Origin: Streptomyces sp. G44
GTDB taxonomy: Bacteria > Actinomycetota > Actinomycetes > Streptomycetales > Streptomycetaceae
Length of the DNA: 64,000 nt
NCBI RefSeq assembly: GCF_016905445.1
Contig: NZ_JAFEXF010000006.1
Span: forward strand, 62,001 to 126,000
Direction of reading: 5' to 3'
The notes beneath the pieces are model-generated. The model was given only the letters and a program-made list of their open reading frames with translations. It made no database searches and had not been told where the DNA came from. Below are positions 25,745 through 34,807 of the stretch, in pieces. Both the position numbers and the translations under genes were made by a program. Numbering within the stretch: position 1 is the stretch's first letter; every line of letters begins with the position of its first letter.

Positions 25745-26260
25745 ATGACCCCTTCACTGGAACGTCCCCCTCTTCACGCCGACGAGCGCACCGCGCTCAT
25801 CGGCTGGCTGGATCTCCAGCGGCAGATCCTGCGGTGGAAGTGCGAGGGCCTGAGCGAGGCCGATGCGCACCGCTCCGTCATCCCGACCTCGCCGGCGACG
25901 ACGATGGCCGGGCTCATCAGCCACATGCGGTGGGTCGAACACACCTGGCTGGAGGTGCTGTTCCTCGGCGGCGACGAGACGCAGAACCCGTCCTTCGACG
26001 AAACGGACGAAGACGCCGACTGGAACACCGACGGCGTCACGCTGAAGCAACTGCTCGCGGATTACGAGGCCCAGTGCACCCGGAGCAATGAGATCGTGGC
26101 CGCGGCCTCACTGGATGACATCGGCCGCCATCCCGGCTATGGCTCCGGCAATGCCAACCTCCGCTGGATGCTCATTCACCTCGTCGAGGAGACCGGGCGG
26201 CATGCGGGGCATGCGGACATCGTGCGCGAACTGCTCGACGGGGTGAAGGGGTACTACTAG
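25745..26260 (+). CDS. DinB family protein (mycothiol-dependent type)
   Basis: 171 residues of the DinB/DUF664 four-helix family, which in actinobacteria includes mycothiol-dependent metalloenzymes. Metal-binding His candidates are LISHMRWVEHTW (first pair of His residues), and LIHLVEETGRHAGHADIVRELL near the C-terminus. Substrate unknown; thiol transfer for detoxification is typical. A monocistronic gene, followed 85 bases later by an endonuclease-fold gene. Confidence 0.88.
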   Translation: MTPSLERPPLHADERTALIGWLDLQRQILRWKCEGLSEADAHRSVIPTSPATTMAGLISHMRWVEHTWLEVLFLGGDETQNPSFDETDEDADWNTDGVTLKQLLADYEAQCTRSNEIVAAASLDDIGRHPGYGSGNANLRWMLIHLVEETGRHAGHADIVRELLDGVKGYY

Positions 26261-26345
26261 CCTTGACGCAGGTGGTTCTTGACGTGACGGGTGGCCGGCG
26301 GGGCACATGTCACCTCGTACCGCGAGACCTAAGCAGAGGAACAGA

Positions 26346-27104
26346 GTGCCGGATCTGCAAGATCTGCCCGCTTCGACGACGGACCACGACGGATCCGCGG
26401 TCGTGCGCGTGCTCAGTTACAACGTCCGCTCCATGCGGGACGACGTCACCGCCCTCGCACGGGTCATCCGGGCCTGCCGGCCCGACGTCGTCTGCGTTCA
26501 GGAGGCACCGCGGTTCTTCCGTTGGCGGAAGGCCGCCGCCCGTCTCGCGCGGACCAGCGGGCTCGTGTACGTCTCGGGCGGCGCCACCGCCTCCGGCCCG
26601 ATGGTCCTCGCCTCGCTCCGTGCCCACGTGGAGCGCGCCGAAGACATCCTGCTGCCCCGCACACCGGGTCTGCACCAGCGCGGCTTCTCGACCGCCGTGC
26701 TGCGGTTCGGCCGGGCCCGGTTGGGAGTGGTGAGCTGCCACCTGAGTATCGACGACCAGGAGCGCTACTCGCAGGGTGAGCTGCTTCTGGAGCGGCTGTC
26801 CGCTCTCGGGGAGCCACACGCCGTCGTCGGGGGCGACTTCAACGACCGGCCGGACGGGCGCACCTTCGGCCTGCTCAGCGACGCCCTCCAGGACGGCTGG
26901 GCGACGCGGCCGTGGGGGCGGGAGCACACCACCCGGCTGGGTGACCCGCTCCAGCGCATCGATGCCGTCTTCGCCACGCCGGGGGTGCACGTGCTGGGGT
27001 GCGGAGTGCCGATGGGCCTGAGCGGGATTCGTGAACAGGATCTGCGCGCGGCCACGGACCACCTGCCCGTGCTGGCCGCTGTGCGCGTTCCGGCCGCCTA
27101 CTGA
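26346..27104 (+). CDS. endonuclease/exonuclease/phosphatase family protein
   Basis: 252 residues from GTG 26346, chosen for its AGAGGAAC ribosome-binding site; an in-frame ATG at 26307 is an alternative. The fold's catalytic motifs are in order: LSYNVRSM (Asn), VVCVQEAPRF (metal-binding Glu), VVSCHLSI, VVGGDFNDRP (Asp and Asn) and ATDHLPVLAAV (Asp-His). The enzyme hydrolyses phosphodiester or phosphomonoester bonds with Mg2+; the substrate (nucleic acid, lipid or inositol phosphate) is not evident. No signal peptide. Confidence 0.88.
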   Translation: MPDLQDLPASTTDHDGSAVVRVLSYNVRSMRDDVTALARVIRACRPDVVCVQEAPRFFRWRKAAARLARTSGLVYVSGGATASGPMVLASLRAHVERAEDILLPRTPGLHQRGFSTAVLRFGRARLGVVSCHLSIDDQERYSQGELLLERLSALGEPHAVVGGDFNDRPDGRTFGLLSDALQDGWATRPWGREHTTRLGDPLQRIDAVFATPGVHVLGCGVPMGLSGIREQDLRAATDHLPVLAAVRVPAAY

Positions 27105-27273
27105 TCGTTCCCCGCCGGCGTCGACCGTGGGGGTGGGCAGCGGGAGGGGGCGCCGCGTTCGACGCGGTGTCGGAAAGGGCCGCTTGGACCTCCCCAGGTT
27201 TCCGCGGCCCTCTCCTGATCAACCTTTCATCCACTACCCCGACGTGCTGCTTTCACGCCTCCCCTCCCCGCAG

Positions 27274-27321
27274 CTGCCGGGGTGGGGCCGCTCTCATCGG
27301 GGTGCTCAACCACCCCGGCAG
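27274..27321. terminator. inverted repeat, likely terminator
   Basis: CTGCCGGGGTGG at 27274-27285 pairs perfectly with CCACCCCGGCAG at 27310-27321, with a 24-base loop. It sits five bases after the stop of the minus-strand gene at 27326 and after the convergent plus-strand gene, where a bidirectional terminator is expected. Confidence 0.6.
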
Positions 27322-27325
27322 CGGA

Positions 27326-29782
27326 TCAGGGGCGTTTGCGTGGGCCGCCTGTCGCCGCGCGGCGCAACGGGCTCGTCGTACGGGTGCGCAAGCGTCGGCG
27401 GCGCCACAGCGACAGGGCCAGGGGGACGATCAGCAGCGGAAGAAGACGAATCGCCCAAGTGCCCTTGGATTCCGTGTCCGCTGTCGCTCCACTGCTGGTG
27501 GCTGCCTCGCGGGGAGTGGGGGCGCCCACCCATAGCGCGCCGTCGCTGCCGGTGGCGGCAGGGGCACGGAGGGAGCGCTCCACGTGCTCGGGAAGTGTGC
27601 CGAACTGCGCCCCGAACGCGCCGTCCGACTCCTGGCGGAGAGGAACCCTGGTGAGGTCGACTCCTCCGTACACATACCGCCTGACGTATGTCGTGCCGGC
27701 GCTGGTGGACCGGTCCGTGACCTTGAACTCGCCCTTCGTGTAAGAGGCGCGGAACTTGTCGAAGGTGTGCCATGGTGTCCAATCTCCGGTGATCCGCCAG
27801 TCGGTGATGTCACCCGAGTTCACCAGTTCGCCGTACGAGGTGTCCCTCGTGGCGCTCAGTTCGCGATACCACTCGGCGGCCACCCGGGCGAGGTAGACGC
27901 GGCGCAGGGCGGCGTATTCAGGCGCGGTGTTGATGGCCTTTCTGAGCTCGGGCAGGACGAGGGCGCGGTCCAGCTGTTCGTTGTGCTCCTCAATGGCCTG
28001 ATCCTGGTGCGGGCAGGTCGGGGTCTCGCCGGACCTCGCGGAGGCCGCGTCGTGCTCCGTCTCCACCTTGACGTCGAGGGGCGCGTCGAGGATGTAGAGC
28101 TTGTCGCCGTCCTCGTATACCGACGCGGGGGCGGGGACGATCCACGTGCGGGACGCAACGCAGTCGCCCCGGATGCCGTTCCAGAACCGTTTGCCGAGCG
28201 CGGTGTGCGGGTGGATGAGCCGGCCCACGGTCTTCTTCATCTCCAGGTCGGCCTCCAGCAGGACACGTCCGGCGTCCGTGCGGCCCAGTCGGTGGTCGAC
28301 GATGCGGTCAGGCTGGTCCGGGTGGAGGTTGACCCAGAAGTCCGCTGGATCGAGGGAGAGCCATACGAAGAACGCGTCGGAGCTCTGGGACGCCACCGCG
28401 CGTCCGGTGCTGGTGCGCGCGTCGCCCCGCAGCGGATCGAAGTCGGCAGTGAAGGAGTACCGCAGACCGCTTCCGTCGCCGGGGTCCGCGAGATGGCGCA
28501 GCTCCATGCTGGAGAAGTCGATGCCGCCCGTTGCCATGCCGGGGGCGGCGAGCACGCTGCCCAGGCCGGTGGCCGCCTGTTCCGAGGACCGGCTCCCTGG
28601 GGTGTCCTGCGTCGCGGCGCACGGATCGGCGGCTCGGACGGCCGCCGCGAGGACGAGCGGCCGTCCCGCCGGGCCGATGGGCGCCGCGCCCCGGTCCGAG
28701 CGAGCGCCCGGGGCCGGAGCCGGGCAGTCTTCGGGGCGGGCGAAGATCGTGGCGAGCAGGGGGCCGCGTTCCTTCTCCAGCACCTTCCTCACCCCGTTCT
28801 CCCCCTCCAGGTCGATCTGCAACTGTTCGTAGGCTTCGTCACTGCGTGTGCGTCGTTCCTCCTTGTAGGGCTTCTTCACCTCTTCGATCTTCATTTCGCG
28901 CGCCTCGGGAGACAGGTGTGCGGCTGCCTTCCGCGCCTGTGCGACGGCTCTGTCCAGGCGCAGGAACTCCTCGACCGTGAGGCCGTATCGGCGCCCGTAG
29001 ACGAGCGGCGTCGCCTTGGAGTACAAGGGAGCGCACATCTCGCACTGCTGGCGTTCCGAAGCGCCCAGGACGACGGCCTCGTCGCCGATGCCGAGGTCGT
29101 CCAGCCGCTCCTGGATGAGCTGTTCGGAATGGAGCGACCGTGCGACGTTCAGCGCGCCCAGGCCGAAGAGGTGGGTCACCCCTTTGGCATGCAGTCGCCG
29201 GACGACGGATGGCTCCAGGTGACGCCGTACGCCGGCGAGTGCGACGGGCGAGGACCGCCACACCCTGTCGCCCTCGATGGTCAGGGCGGCCTCACCCATG
29301 AGGCGCTGGATCTGTACGTCGGTGAGGCGTGTGGGATCGAGGAAGACGACCGCCCCGTTCCGGTTCGCGTCGAAGGCCACGTCCTTGGCGCGCTTCCCCA
29401 AGGCCACGGCCAGTGAGGAGTTGCGCACTTCCCACAGCAGGAAGCGCAGCTCCGCGATGGGCCGCAGGGCCGGCCTCAGCAGCGGGTTCCCCTGCGACTT
29501 CGACAGGTCCTTCCCCTGGGCGGCCCCGGCCGGCCGTCTGTCGCCGCTCCCGCTCGGCCGTGTTTCGCCCGTATCGCTCGGCCGTTTCTCGTCCGAACCG
29601 CTCGGCCGATTCTCGTCCGCCGTGCCCGGTCGTGCGTCGCCCGCCGTGCTCACCGGGACCGCGCAGAGCGATGCGAGAAGTGCCAGCAACAGTGCCGTCA
29701 GCCCTCGTGTCCAGGCCTGCCCGCACGACAGCGGGCCGGGCAGGGGACGGCGTGACGGCGAAGGCAGGATGAGCCTCGGCAT
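27326..29782 (-). CDS. large secreted membrane-anchored protein of unknown function
   Basis: 818 residues. An N-terminal hydrophobic segment (about 28-48) looks like a signal or anchor. It is followed by a Ser/Asp/Arg/Pro-rich stretch with repeated RPSGS-like units. A Cys pair, RQQCEMCAPLYSK, occurs near 250. The long middle is acidic and mixed. A C-terminal membrane helix (WAIRLLPLLIVPLALSLW) is followed by an Arg-rich tail, a stop-transfer pattern leaving most of the chain outside. No family was recognised. It begins at the base after the TAG stop of the upstream small membrane protein and is the last gene of a four-gene operon with a PrsW-like protein. Confidence 0.7.
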   Translation of the reverse strand: MPRLILPSPSRRPLPGPLSCGQAWTRGLTALLLALLASLCAVPVSTAGDARPGTADENRPSGSDEKRPSDTGETRPSGSGDRRPAGAAQGKDLSKSQGNPLLRPALRPIAELRFLLWEVRNSSLAVALGKRAKDVAFDANRNGAVVFLDPTRLTDVQIQRLMGEAALTIEGDRVWRSSPVALAGVRRHLEPSVVRRLHAKGVTHLFGLGALNVARSLHSEQLIQERLDDLGIGDEAVVLGASERQQCEMCAPLYSKATPLVYGRRYGLTVEEFLRLDRAVAQARKAAAHLSPEAREMKIEEVKKPYKEERRTRSDEAYEQLQIDLEGENGVRKVLEKERGPLLATIFARPEDCPAPAPGARSDRGAAPIGPAGRPLVLAAAVRAADPCAATQDTPGSRSSEQAATGLGSVLAAPGMATGGIDFSSMELRHLADPGDGSGLRYSFTADFDPLRGDARTSTGRAVASQSSDAFFVWLSLDPADFWVNLHPDQPDRIVDHRLGRTDAGRVLLEADLEMKKTVGRLIHPHTALGKRFWNGIRGDCVASRTWIVPAPASVYEDGDKLYILDAPLDVKVETEHDAASARSGETPTCPHQDQAIEEHNEQLDRALVLPELRKAINTAPEYAALRRVYLARVAAEWYRELSATRDTSYGELVNSGDITDWRITGDWTPWHTFDKFRASYTKGEFKVTDRSTSAGTTYVRRYVYGGVDLTRVPLRQESDGAFGAQFGTLPEHVERSLRAPAATGSDGALWVGAPTPREAATSSGATADTESKGTWAIRLLPLLIVPLALSLWRRRRLRTRTTSPLRRAATGGPRKRP

Positions 29783-30247
29783 CTAGGGCCCCTCGTGTGG
29801 GCGGCGGGTGACCGTGCGCGGGTCCGTGTCGCACTCCGTCGAGGCGGTCGCACCCGGGTCAGGCTCCCCGCCGCTCACGTCGTCCATGGGGTCCGCGTCG
29901 TCCATGCGGTCCGCGTCGTCCATGCGGTCCGCGGCGTCCCGCACCGGGTGGTCGGCCACGGCCTGGGTGAAGATCTCGTCGATCACGGCCAGATCGGCCT
30001 CCGTTTCGGCCCGCGAGCGGGAGCACGCGAAGGCGCACCACAGCCCCGCGGTGAGGACGGCGAGGGCCCACGCACCGGCCACCGCGCCACCGGCGATCGC
30101 CTCGGGGCACTCGCCGATGTGCAGGGGCAGCCCGCCGTGGTAGGTGGGGGCCGCGCACTGCGCCGAGGCGGGCGAAGGGGTGCCGAGGACGAGGATGGCG
30201 GTGGCGGCGGCCAGGGCGGAGTGCCGCACGATACGGGGACCGGTCAC
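29783..30247 (-). CDS. small membrane protein with RMDDAD repeats
   Basis: 154 residues from GTG 30247, which overlaps the stop of the upstream PrsW-like gene (GTGA). A signal-like segment ends near ASAQCAAP, with a second hydrophobic helix (about 60-80). The tail is strongly acidic with tandem DRMDDADRMDDADPMDD units, mirrored by an 18-base tandem repeat in the DNA. Two Cys residues flank the extracytoplasmic loop (QCAAPTYHGGLPLHIGEC). Function unknown. Position between the PrsW-like and the large secreted protein suggests a shared complex. Confidence 0.6.
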   Translation of the reverse strand: MTGPRIVRHSALAAATAILVLGTPSPASAQCAAPTYHGGLPLHIGECPEAIAGGAVAGAWALAVLTAGLWCAFACSRSRAETEADLAVIDEIFTQAVADHPVRDAADRMDDADRMDDADPMDDVSGGEPDPGATASTECDTDPRTVTRRPHEGP

Positions 30248-31824
30248 GACAGTGCCTCCCGGGCGGGCAGCGGGGACGGTTCGGAGGTGGGCATGCCCTT
30301 CAACTCCGCCACAAGTGCACGGAGATGCTCCGCGGACGGGATGCAGCTGTCGGCGCCGGGCCGTCGACGGTGCCAGCGCTGGGTGGCGAGGTCGAGCTGT
30401 GCCTGCTGGAACCGCACGAGATGGCGGAGTCCCGCGATGCCGTCGCGCCGCCACACCCGCAGCTCCAGCAGAAGGCGGCGGCGCGGGCGGAGCAGCAGGT
30501 CGATCTCCGGCCCGGTGACCGTGCCACGGCCGGACGCGGCCTCGGCGCGCAGTGCGTGAGCCACGCCGGCGGCCTGGGCTTTCAGGCCGCGGCGCAGGAT
30601 CAGTACGCACAGCGCCACGTACCCGCCCGAGGTGAGGACCGTCATCACCGGGATGCCGACGAGCAGCCCCACGGTTTCGTCGGAGTACCACCGCGCCCTG
30701 TGTCCATCGAGCCGCATGAGAATCACGTCCGTGCCGAAGTGCGCGCCGATGGCGGCCATGAGTCCGCCTCCGACGGTGAGCATCCGGTCCCTGCGGACCG
30801 GCAGCCAGCGGGCCGCGCCGATCCCGGCGCCCGCGAGCGCGGTGAACGTCGCATGGGCCGCCAGGAGCCCGACGACCTGCCGGTCCCAGAGCTGGCTGTA
30901 GTGGTGTGCGGAGTTGACGAGACCCAGGTGGTGCACGGTCTCCGTGAGGTTGAAGCCGAGCCCGACCGCGGCGCCGAGGACCGTTCCGGACACCACCCCG
31001 TCGATGTGGCGACGGACGAGCAGGAAGAGCACCAGGACTCCGGCGGCCTTTCCGCATTCGGTCATGACGGCCGTACCGAGGGGAAACAGCGTGTAGAGCT
31101 CGCGGAAGCCGTCCAATGGGTGCTCCCACGAGCCGGACATGAAGTAACCGGGCACGGACCGCTGCATGCACGTGATGGTGACGAGGCCGAACCCGCCCCC
31201 GATCAGCGCTCCCCACCCGAAGCCGGCCAGCAGCAGCCATCCGGGCATCCGCCGGTAGAGCTGCACGCGGTGCATCAGGAGCAGCGCCGACAGCGTGAAG
31301 GACAGGCAGAGCAGCGACTGCGGTACGTCACCGCCCATACCGGCCAGCGGCATGATCGCGAAGGGCAGGAGCAGAGCGCCGAGAATGCCCCACTGGCAGG
31401 CCCGTGCGGTCTGCTCGGACCGCATACCGGTCGCGCGGCGGGCCTCGGGTGTGCCGGACGTGTGACGTGCCTCCCGTGTGCCGGACGTGTGCTGTGCCGT
31501 CGGTGTGGCGCCGGATCGGGTGAGCAGCAGCATGAGGCCGAGCAGGGCTGCGACACCCCACCCGATGGGAAGCAGGACCCGTGTCACACGGAAGGGCGTC
31601 GGCTCCGGCAACAGGAAGACCTTCAAGAACGCCGAGCGCGAGGTGGGTTCAGGTGCCGTCCAGGAGATGAGCTGGGCGGCGACGTACATACCGGTCAGCA
31701 CCAGCGCCACGGCGATCGCGCCCACCAACCCCGCCCGGGGGGCGTACCTGGGTGGCTCGGCCGGCTTGGGCGGCAGGGACGGCAGGGGTGGCACGGGGGG
31801 CGAGGCTTCGGGGCGCGCGGTCAT
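30244..31824 (-). CDS. PrsW-like polytopic membrane protein
   Basis: 526 residues with a Pro-rich cytoplasmic start and about ten hydrophobic segments. Features of the PrsW glutamic-type intramembrane protease family are present in order: TECGKAAGVLVLFLL (family EExxK, first Glu replaced by Thr), GLGFNLTETVHHL (FxxxE) and LLAAHATFTALAGAGIG (the FxxHxxx helix). A long cytoplasmic tail from about 420 is Arg-rich. Because the first Glu is altered, protease activity is uncertain. It overlaps both neighbours by ATGA/GTGA, so the cluster is co-translated. Confidence 0.68.
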   Translation of the reverse strand: MTARPEASPPVPPLPSLPPKPAEPPRYAPRAGLVGAIAVALVLTGMYVAAQLISWTAPEPTSRSAFLKVFLLPEPTPFRVTRVLLPIGWGVAALLGLMLLLTRSGATPTAQHTSGTREARHTSGTPEARRATGMRSEQTARACQWGILGALLLPFAIMPLAGMGGDVPQSLLCLSFTLSALLLMHRVQLYRRMPGWLLLAGFGWGALIGGGFGLVTITCMQRSVPGYFMSGSWEHPLDGFRELYTLFPLGTAVMTECGKAAGVLVLFLLVRRHIDGVVSGTVLGAAVGLGFNLTETVHHLGLVNSAHHYSQLWDRQVVGLLAAHATFTALAGAGIGAARWLPVRRDRMLTVGGGLMAAIGAHFGTDVILMRLDGHRARWYSDETVGLLVGIPVMTVLTSGGYVALCVLILRRGLKAQAAGVAHALRAEAASGRGTVTGPEIDLLLRPRRRLLLELRVWRRDGIAGLRHLVRFQQAQLDLATQRWHRRRPGADSCIPSAEHLRALVAELKGMPTSEPSPLPAREALS

Positions 31825-32270
31825 GAGGCACCGCCGATCTGTGGGAGGTCGGGCAGGCTGGGGTACGAGGTGGGAAGGCCCGGCACGGAGGTCGGCAGAC
31901 CCGTCGGCGGCGCCCCGGGGACGTCGGCCCCAGGACCGGCCGGAAAGCCGGTGGGAAGAGTGGTCGGCAGGTCAGTTGGCAAGCCGCTCGGAAGGTTTGT
32001 CAGCCCCGGTGGAGTCGGTACGTCGACGGGAAACGGCAGCGCCGGAGCGGTGGAGAGACCGAGCAGGAGGGCGATGCCCGCGGCAGCGAAGCCGATCGCC
32101 CCCACCACTGTCATGAGACGTACGTAGGGCCGGGGACCGAGCTCGTGCTCCGGCTCGGTCTGGGGTTGGGGCTGGGGCTGGGGCTCATACGGTGACCTCT
32201 GTTCTGTCACCGTCCGGTCGCCGCCTTCCGGCCGGTCGACCGAATCGTCTTCTTGTACGGCGGATGCCAT
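31821..32270 (-). CDS. Pro-rich single-pass membrane protein
   Basis: 149 residues from ATG 32270, preceded by a perfect AAGGAGG. The N-terminus is acidic with Gln-Pro pairs, then one membrane helix (about 53-74), then an extracytoplasmic tail rich in LPT/PTGLP repeats. That tail could span the cell wall. First gene of the four-gene operon, overlapping the PrsW-like gene by ATGA. Function unknown. Confidence 0.65.
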   Translation of the reverse strand: MASAVQEDDSVDRPEGGDRTVTEQRSPYEPQPQPQPQTEPEHELGPRPYVRLMTVVGAIGFAAAGIALLLGLSTAPALPFPVDVPTPPGLTNLPSGLPTDLPTTLPTGFPAGPGADVPGAPPTGLPTSVPGLPTSYPSLPDLPQIGGAS

Positions 32271-32373
32271 GGTTCCTCCTTGGATGGCGCGGCGTGACGG
32301 CCGTTTCGTCGGGCGCCTCAGCGACCGCGGCCGGGACACGGCTCAACGGCTCGCACCTCGCGACTTACGGCTC

Positions 32374-32408
32374 GCGGCGTGCGGCGTGCGGCCTGCGGCC
32401 TGCGGCGT
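32374..32408. repeat. tandem 7-bp repeats (GCGGCGT/GCGGCCT)
   Basis: Five head-to-tail heptamers in the gap between a lipoprotein gene and the Pro-rich membrane protein gene: GCGGCGT, GCGGCGT, GCGGCCT, GCGGCCT, GCGGCGT. They lie in the probable promoter/leader of the downstream operon. Confidence 0.85.
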
Positions 32409-32418
32409 GCCACTCTGG

Positions 32419-33801
32419 TCAGCTCGCGCCGAGGGCGTTGGCGGCGTGGGAGCCGAGCTTCTTCACCAGGTCCTTCGAGCGGCTGGGCCCAGAGATGCCG
32501 TCGACCTGCCTGGTCGCCTTGGTCTGCAAGGTCAGTTGCACGAACCCGTGCCATTCGCCCGCCGCCTCGACTGCCTTCCGCAGCTCGGCCCCGCCGATCG
32601 TGCAGCCGCTCCGGACGGTGGCGCCCGGTCTGGCGGTGGGCAGCCGGACGGTGCACGAGCCGACGTCCCTGTACAGCGGATCGCCGAGCCGGTAGCCATC
32701 CTCGTCCTTGTGCATCACAGCCGTGAGGTCGAGTGCGTACCGGGCGGCGACCGTCTCGCGCGGCATGCGGTTCGTCAGGCTGAGGGTCACGGTGGCGGTG
32801 TGGCACAGCGCCCGGCACGCCTCATCGACGGTGTGCGAGACCTCTTCGTCGGTCGGCTCGGCGCTGATCGGCACGACGGACGGCAGGGAGCGGATCGCCG
32901 AGCGCATGGCCGCGTAGGTGTCGCGCGCGGTCGCCGCGCTCTCCTTGCGCACCGAGAGTTCCACCGCCGCCGTGTCGAGCATGTACGCGTAGGACTCGGC
33001 GTCGCTGTCGTGCCGGGCGTCGAGCCCCGCGTAGCCGAGCAGCCGGTGCGGTGCCCCGGCCGCGACCCAGTAGGTGCCGGCCCCGGTGTGCTCGTCCCCG
33101 GCGACGGCGACAGGCACGGCGTCAGCGGGCACCCCGGCCGGCCGCGGGAACCGCTCGGCAGCGGCGGACGGCGCCGCAGTGGCGGACGGCACCGGCGGTG
33201 TACCGCCCTTGGCACTGCCGTTGCCATGTGCCGCGGACGTCAGGGCCGTGCCGAGCGGGGAGGGGGCGAGCCAGTCCAGCTTCAGCCCGAGCACGTCGCG
33301 GGTACGGGCCGGCCGGCGGATCTCGACCCAGCGGCGGGCGTGCGCCTTGGCTTCCTCGACGCCCAGCATGTGCAGCATCACGCGATCTGCCTTCACGAAC
33401 AGTGCCGCGCCCGCGACCGACACGACCTGCGCCTCGTGACCGTCGGCGGTCACGGTGCCGAACACGTCACCGCTCCCCATGGCGCGCAGGTCGGCGGTGA
33501 CGCCAGTCGACGCGGGGGCACCCGGCGACGACCCTTCCGGAAACCGGTCGTCGTGCCGCCACGAGGCCGACCAGTGCAGAACTCTGGCCCGCTCGACCGC
33601 CGCGCCCACTTTCTTCAACGACGACACCGGCGGACGGTCCGAGCCCGTGTCCGGGCTCCGCCCCGAGCAGGAGAGCAGCAGGAAGGCGCCGAAGACCGCG
33701 AGGACACCGCGAGCGAGGACTGGAAGCCTGCGCGTCCATGCGCGACAACCCCGGCTGTGATGAAGGCAGTTGGTGTCGAGCTTGGCGCCGACGACGCGCA
33801 C
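32419..33801 (-). CDS. putative secreted lipoprotein
   Basis: 460 residues from GTG 33801, which has GGGGAG seven bases upstream; the frame is open further but with poorer starts. A lipobox LLLSC (Cys about 45 residues in) follows a hydrophobic h-region, so the chain should be lipid-anchored outside the membrane. The mature part has two regions. The first (LRAMGSGDVFGTVT, FVKADRVML) recalls actinobacterial LppX/LolA-like lipid-binding lipoproteins in style, but this is not certain. The second, after a Pro/Ala linker, contains VDEACRALCHTATVTLSL, SCTVRLPTARPG and CTIGG. Function unknown. Confidence 0.65.
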   Translation of the reverse strand: MRVVGAKLDTNCLHHSRGCRAWTRRLPVLARGVLAVFGAFLLLSCSGRSPDTGSDRPPVSSLKKVGAAVERARVLHWSASWRHDDRFPEGSSPGAPASTGVTADLRAMGSGDVFGTVTADGHEAQVVSVAGAALFVKADRVMLHMLGVEEAKAHARRWVEIRRPARTRDVLGLKLDWLAPSPLGTALTSAAHGNGSAKGGTPPVPSATAAPSAAAERFPRPAGVPADAVPVAVAGDEHTGAGTYWVAAGAPHRLLGYAGLDARHDSDAESYAYMLDTAAVELSVRKESAATARDTYAAMRSAIRSLPSVVPISAEPTDEEVSHTVDEACRALCHTATVTLSLTNRMPRETVAARYALDLTAVMHKDEDGYRLGDPLYRDVGSCTVRLPTARPGATVRSGCTIGGAELRKAVEAAGEWHGFVQLTLQTKATRQVDGISGPSRSKDLVKKLGSHAANALGAS

Positions 33802-34122
33802 GTGGCCGCTCCCCGTATTTCGGCCCTGTTCCGCCCAGCATGTGCGCCGCTCACCGGAGTGCAACGAGAGGGGGACAGGGTCTGGCCGGTCTTCACCGCA
33901 CCGAATCAATGACGTTGACCGGTAGAACGCCTTGACGTGGGAAGGGTTACGCACCCGTCGCCGCGAAGGCCGCGCCGGCGCCAGGCCGCGGCCACCGCGG
34001 TCATGAACTCCTCGGGCGCACCGGTGAGGGGAGGCAAGATGTCACTGCTGCTCCACGGCGAGGAAGTACCGGATGCCGCGTCCCGCTACTGCGCGCCCCC
34101 CCTCGGCACGAAGCGACGAGTG
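33802..34122. other. intergenic region
   Basis: 321 bases between the lipoprotein start and the stop of the DUF1048 gene, both on the minus strand. It should contain the lipoprotein promoter. No gene or strong hairpin was found. Confidence 0.3.
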
Positions 34123-34449
34123 CTACGTCCCGGCCGTACCGGATTCCCTGTCGATGGACTCCTGGTAGACGTCCGCATAGGTGCGGGAGTCCTTGATCAG
34201 GCCGTCGCAGAACGCGGCGACATCGGCGCCGGTGAGTTCCAGGACCCCCTTGCCCGCGGCGGCGCCCTCCTCGAAGAAGTCGACGATCCCGGGGAGCAGA
34301 GGTCCGTCGGTCAGGTCGATCGGTCCGACCTTGAACAGGTACTTCTGCATCTCCTTGTAGACGATCCGGTAGTCCGGCGGGAGCGCCTTGACGCGGGCTT
34401 TGTGCGCCCGCCACTGCTTCTTGCCCTCGATGATGTCCTGGATGCCCAC
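34123..34449 (-). CDS. DUF1048 family protein, copy 2
   Basis: 108 residues starting at GTG 34449, one base after the stop of the first DUF1048 gene. It shows the family pattern, a helical start IIEGKKQWRAHKARVKALPPDYRIVYKEMQKYL, then GVLELTGADVAAFCDGLI and a final Arg/Asp/Tyr-rich helix. DUF1048 proteins typically sit behind a PadR regulator; their role is unknown. Last gene of the three-gene operon. Confidence 0.82.
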   Translation of the reverse strand: MGIQDIIEGKKQWRAHKARVKALPPDYRIVYKEMQKYLFKVGPIDLTDGPLLPGIVDFFEEGAAAGKGVLELTGADVAAFCDGLIKDSRTYADVYQESIDRESGTAGT

Positions 34450-34450
34450 G

Positions 34451-34807
34451 TCAGCCTCCCAGCCGGCTCAATTTCCTCGCGACGTTCCTGTTCAACTGCT
34501 CGCGCCACCGGTCGCGATAGGTACGCGCCCCTTCTCCGCCCGCCAGTGCCGTGCAGAAGCCGCGGATGTCGTCGCCGAGGACCTCGTGGACGCTCTGCCC
34601 GTCCGCCGCCGTCTCTTCCAACAGCCCCAAGGCGGCGTCGAGGATCGGCGTCAGGTTGCGGCCGGTGAAGTCCCCGTGGGGAAAGAGGTGGGCCTTGATC
34701 TGTTCCCATGCCGCGCGGTAGTCGTCCGGCAGGGCCTCGGCCCGGGTTTCGAACGCCTTCCAGTCCCGGGTGAGGTCGCTGCCCGTGACGGTGTCCCAGA
34801 AGCTCAT
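34451..34807 (-). CDS. DUF1048 family protein, copy 1
   Basis: 118 residues from ATG 34807, overlapping the PadR stop by ATGA. Its pattern parallels the downstream copy: DWKAFETRAEALPDDYRAAWEQIKAHL, VHEVLGDDIRGFC and a basic C-terminus (RWREQLNRNVARKL). The two proteins are diverged tandem paralogues and may form a heterodimer. Confidence 0.82.
   Translation of the reverse strand: MSFWDTVTGSDLTRDWKAFETRAEALPDDYRAAWEQIKAHLFPHGDFTGRNLTPILDAALGLLEETAADGQSVHEVLGDDIRGFCTALAGGEGARTYRDRWREQLNRNVARKLSRLGG

Noticed and set aside
29783..31240. 485-residue reading of the small membrane protein region
   Set aside because: The upstream two thirds is a wrong-frame reading of the PrsW-like gene; the true gene starts at GTG 30247.
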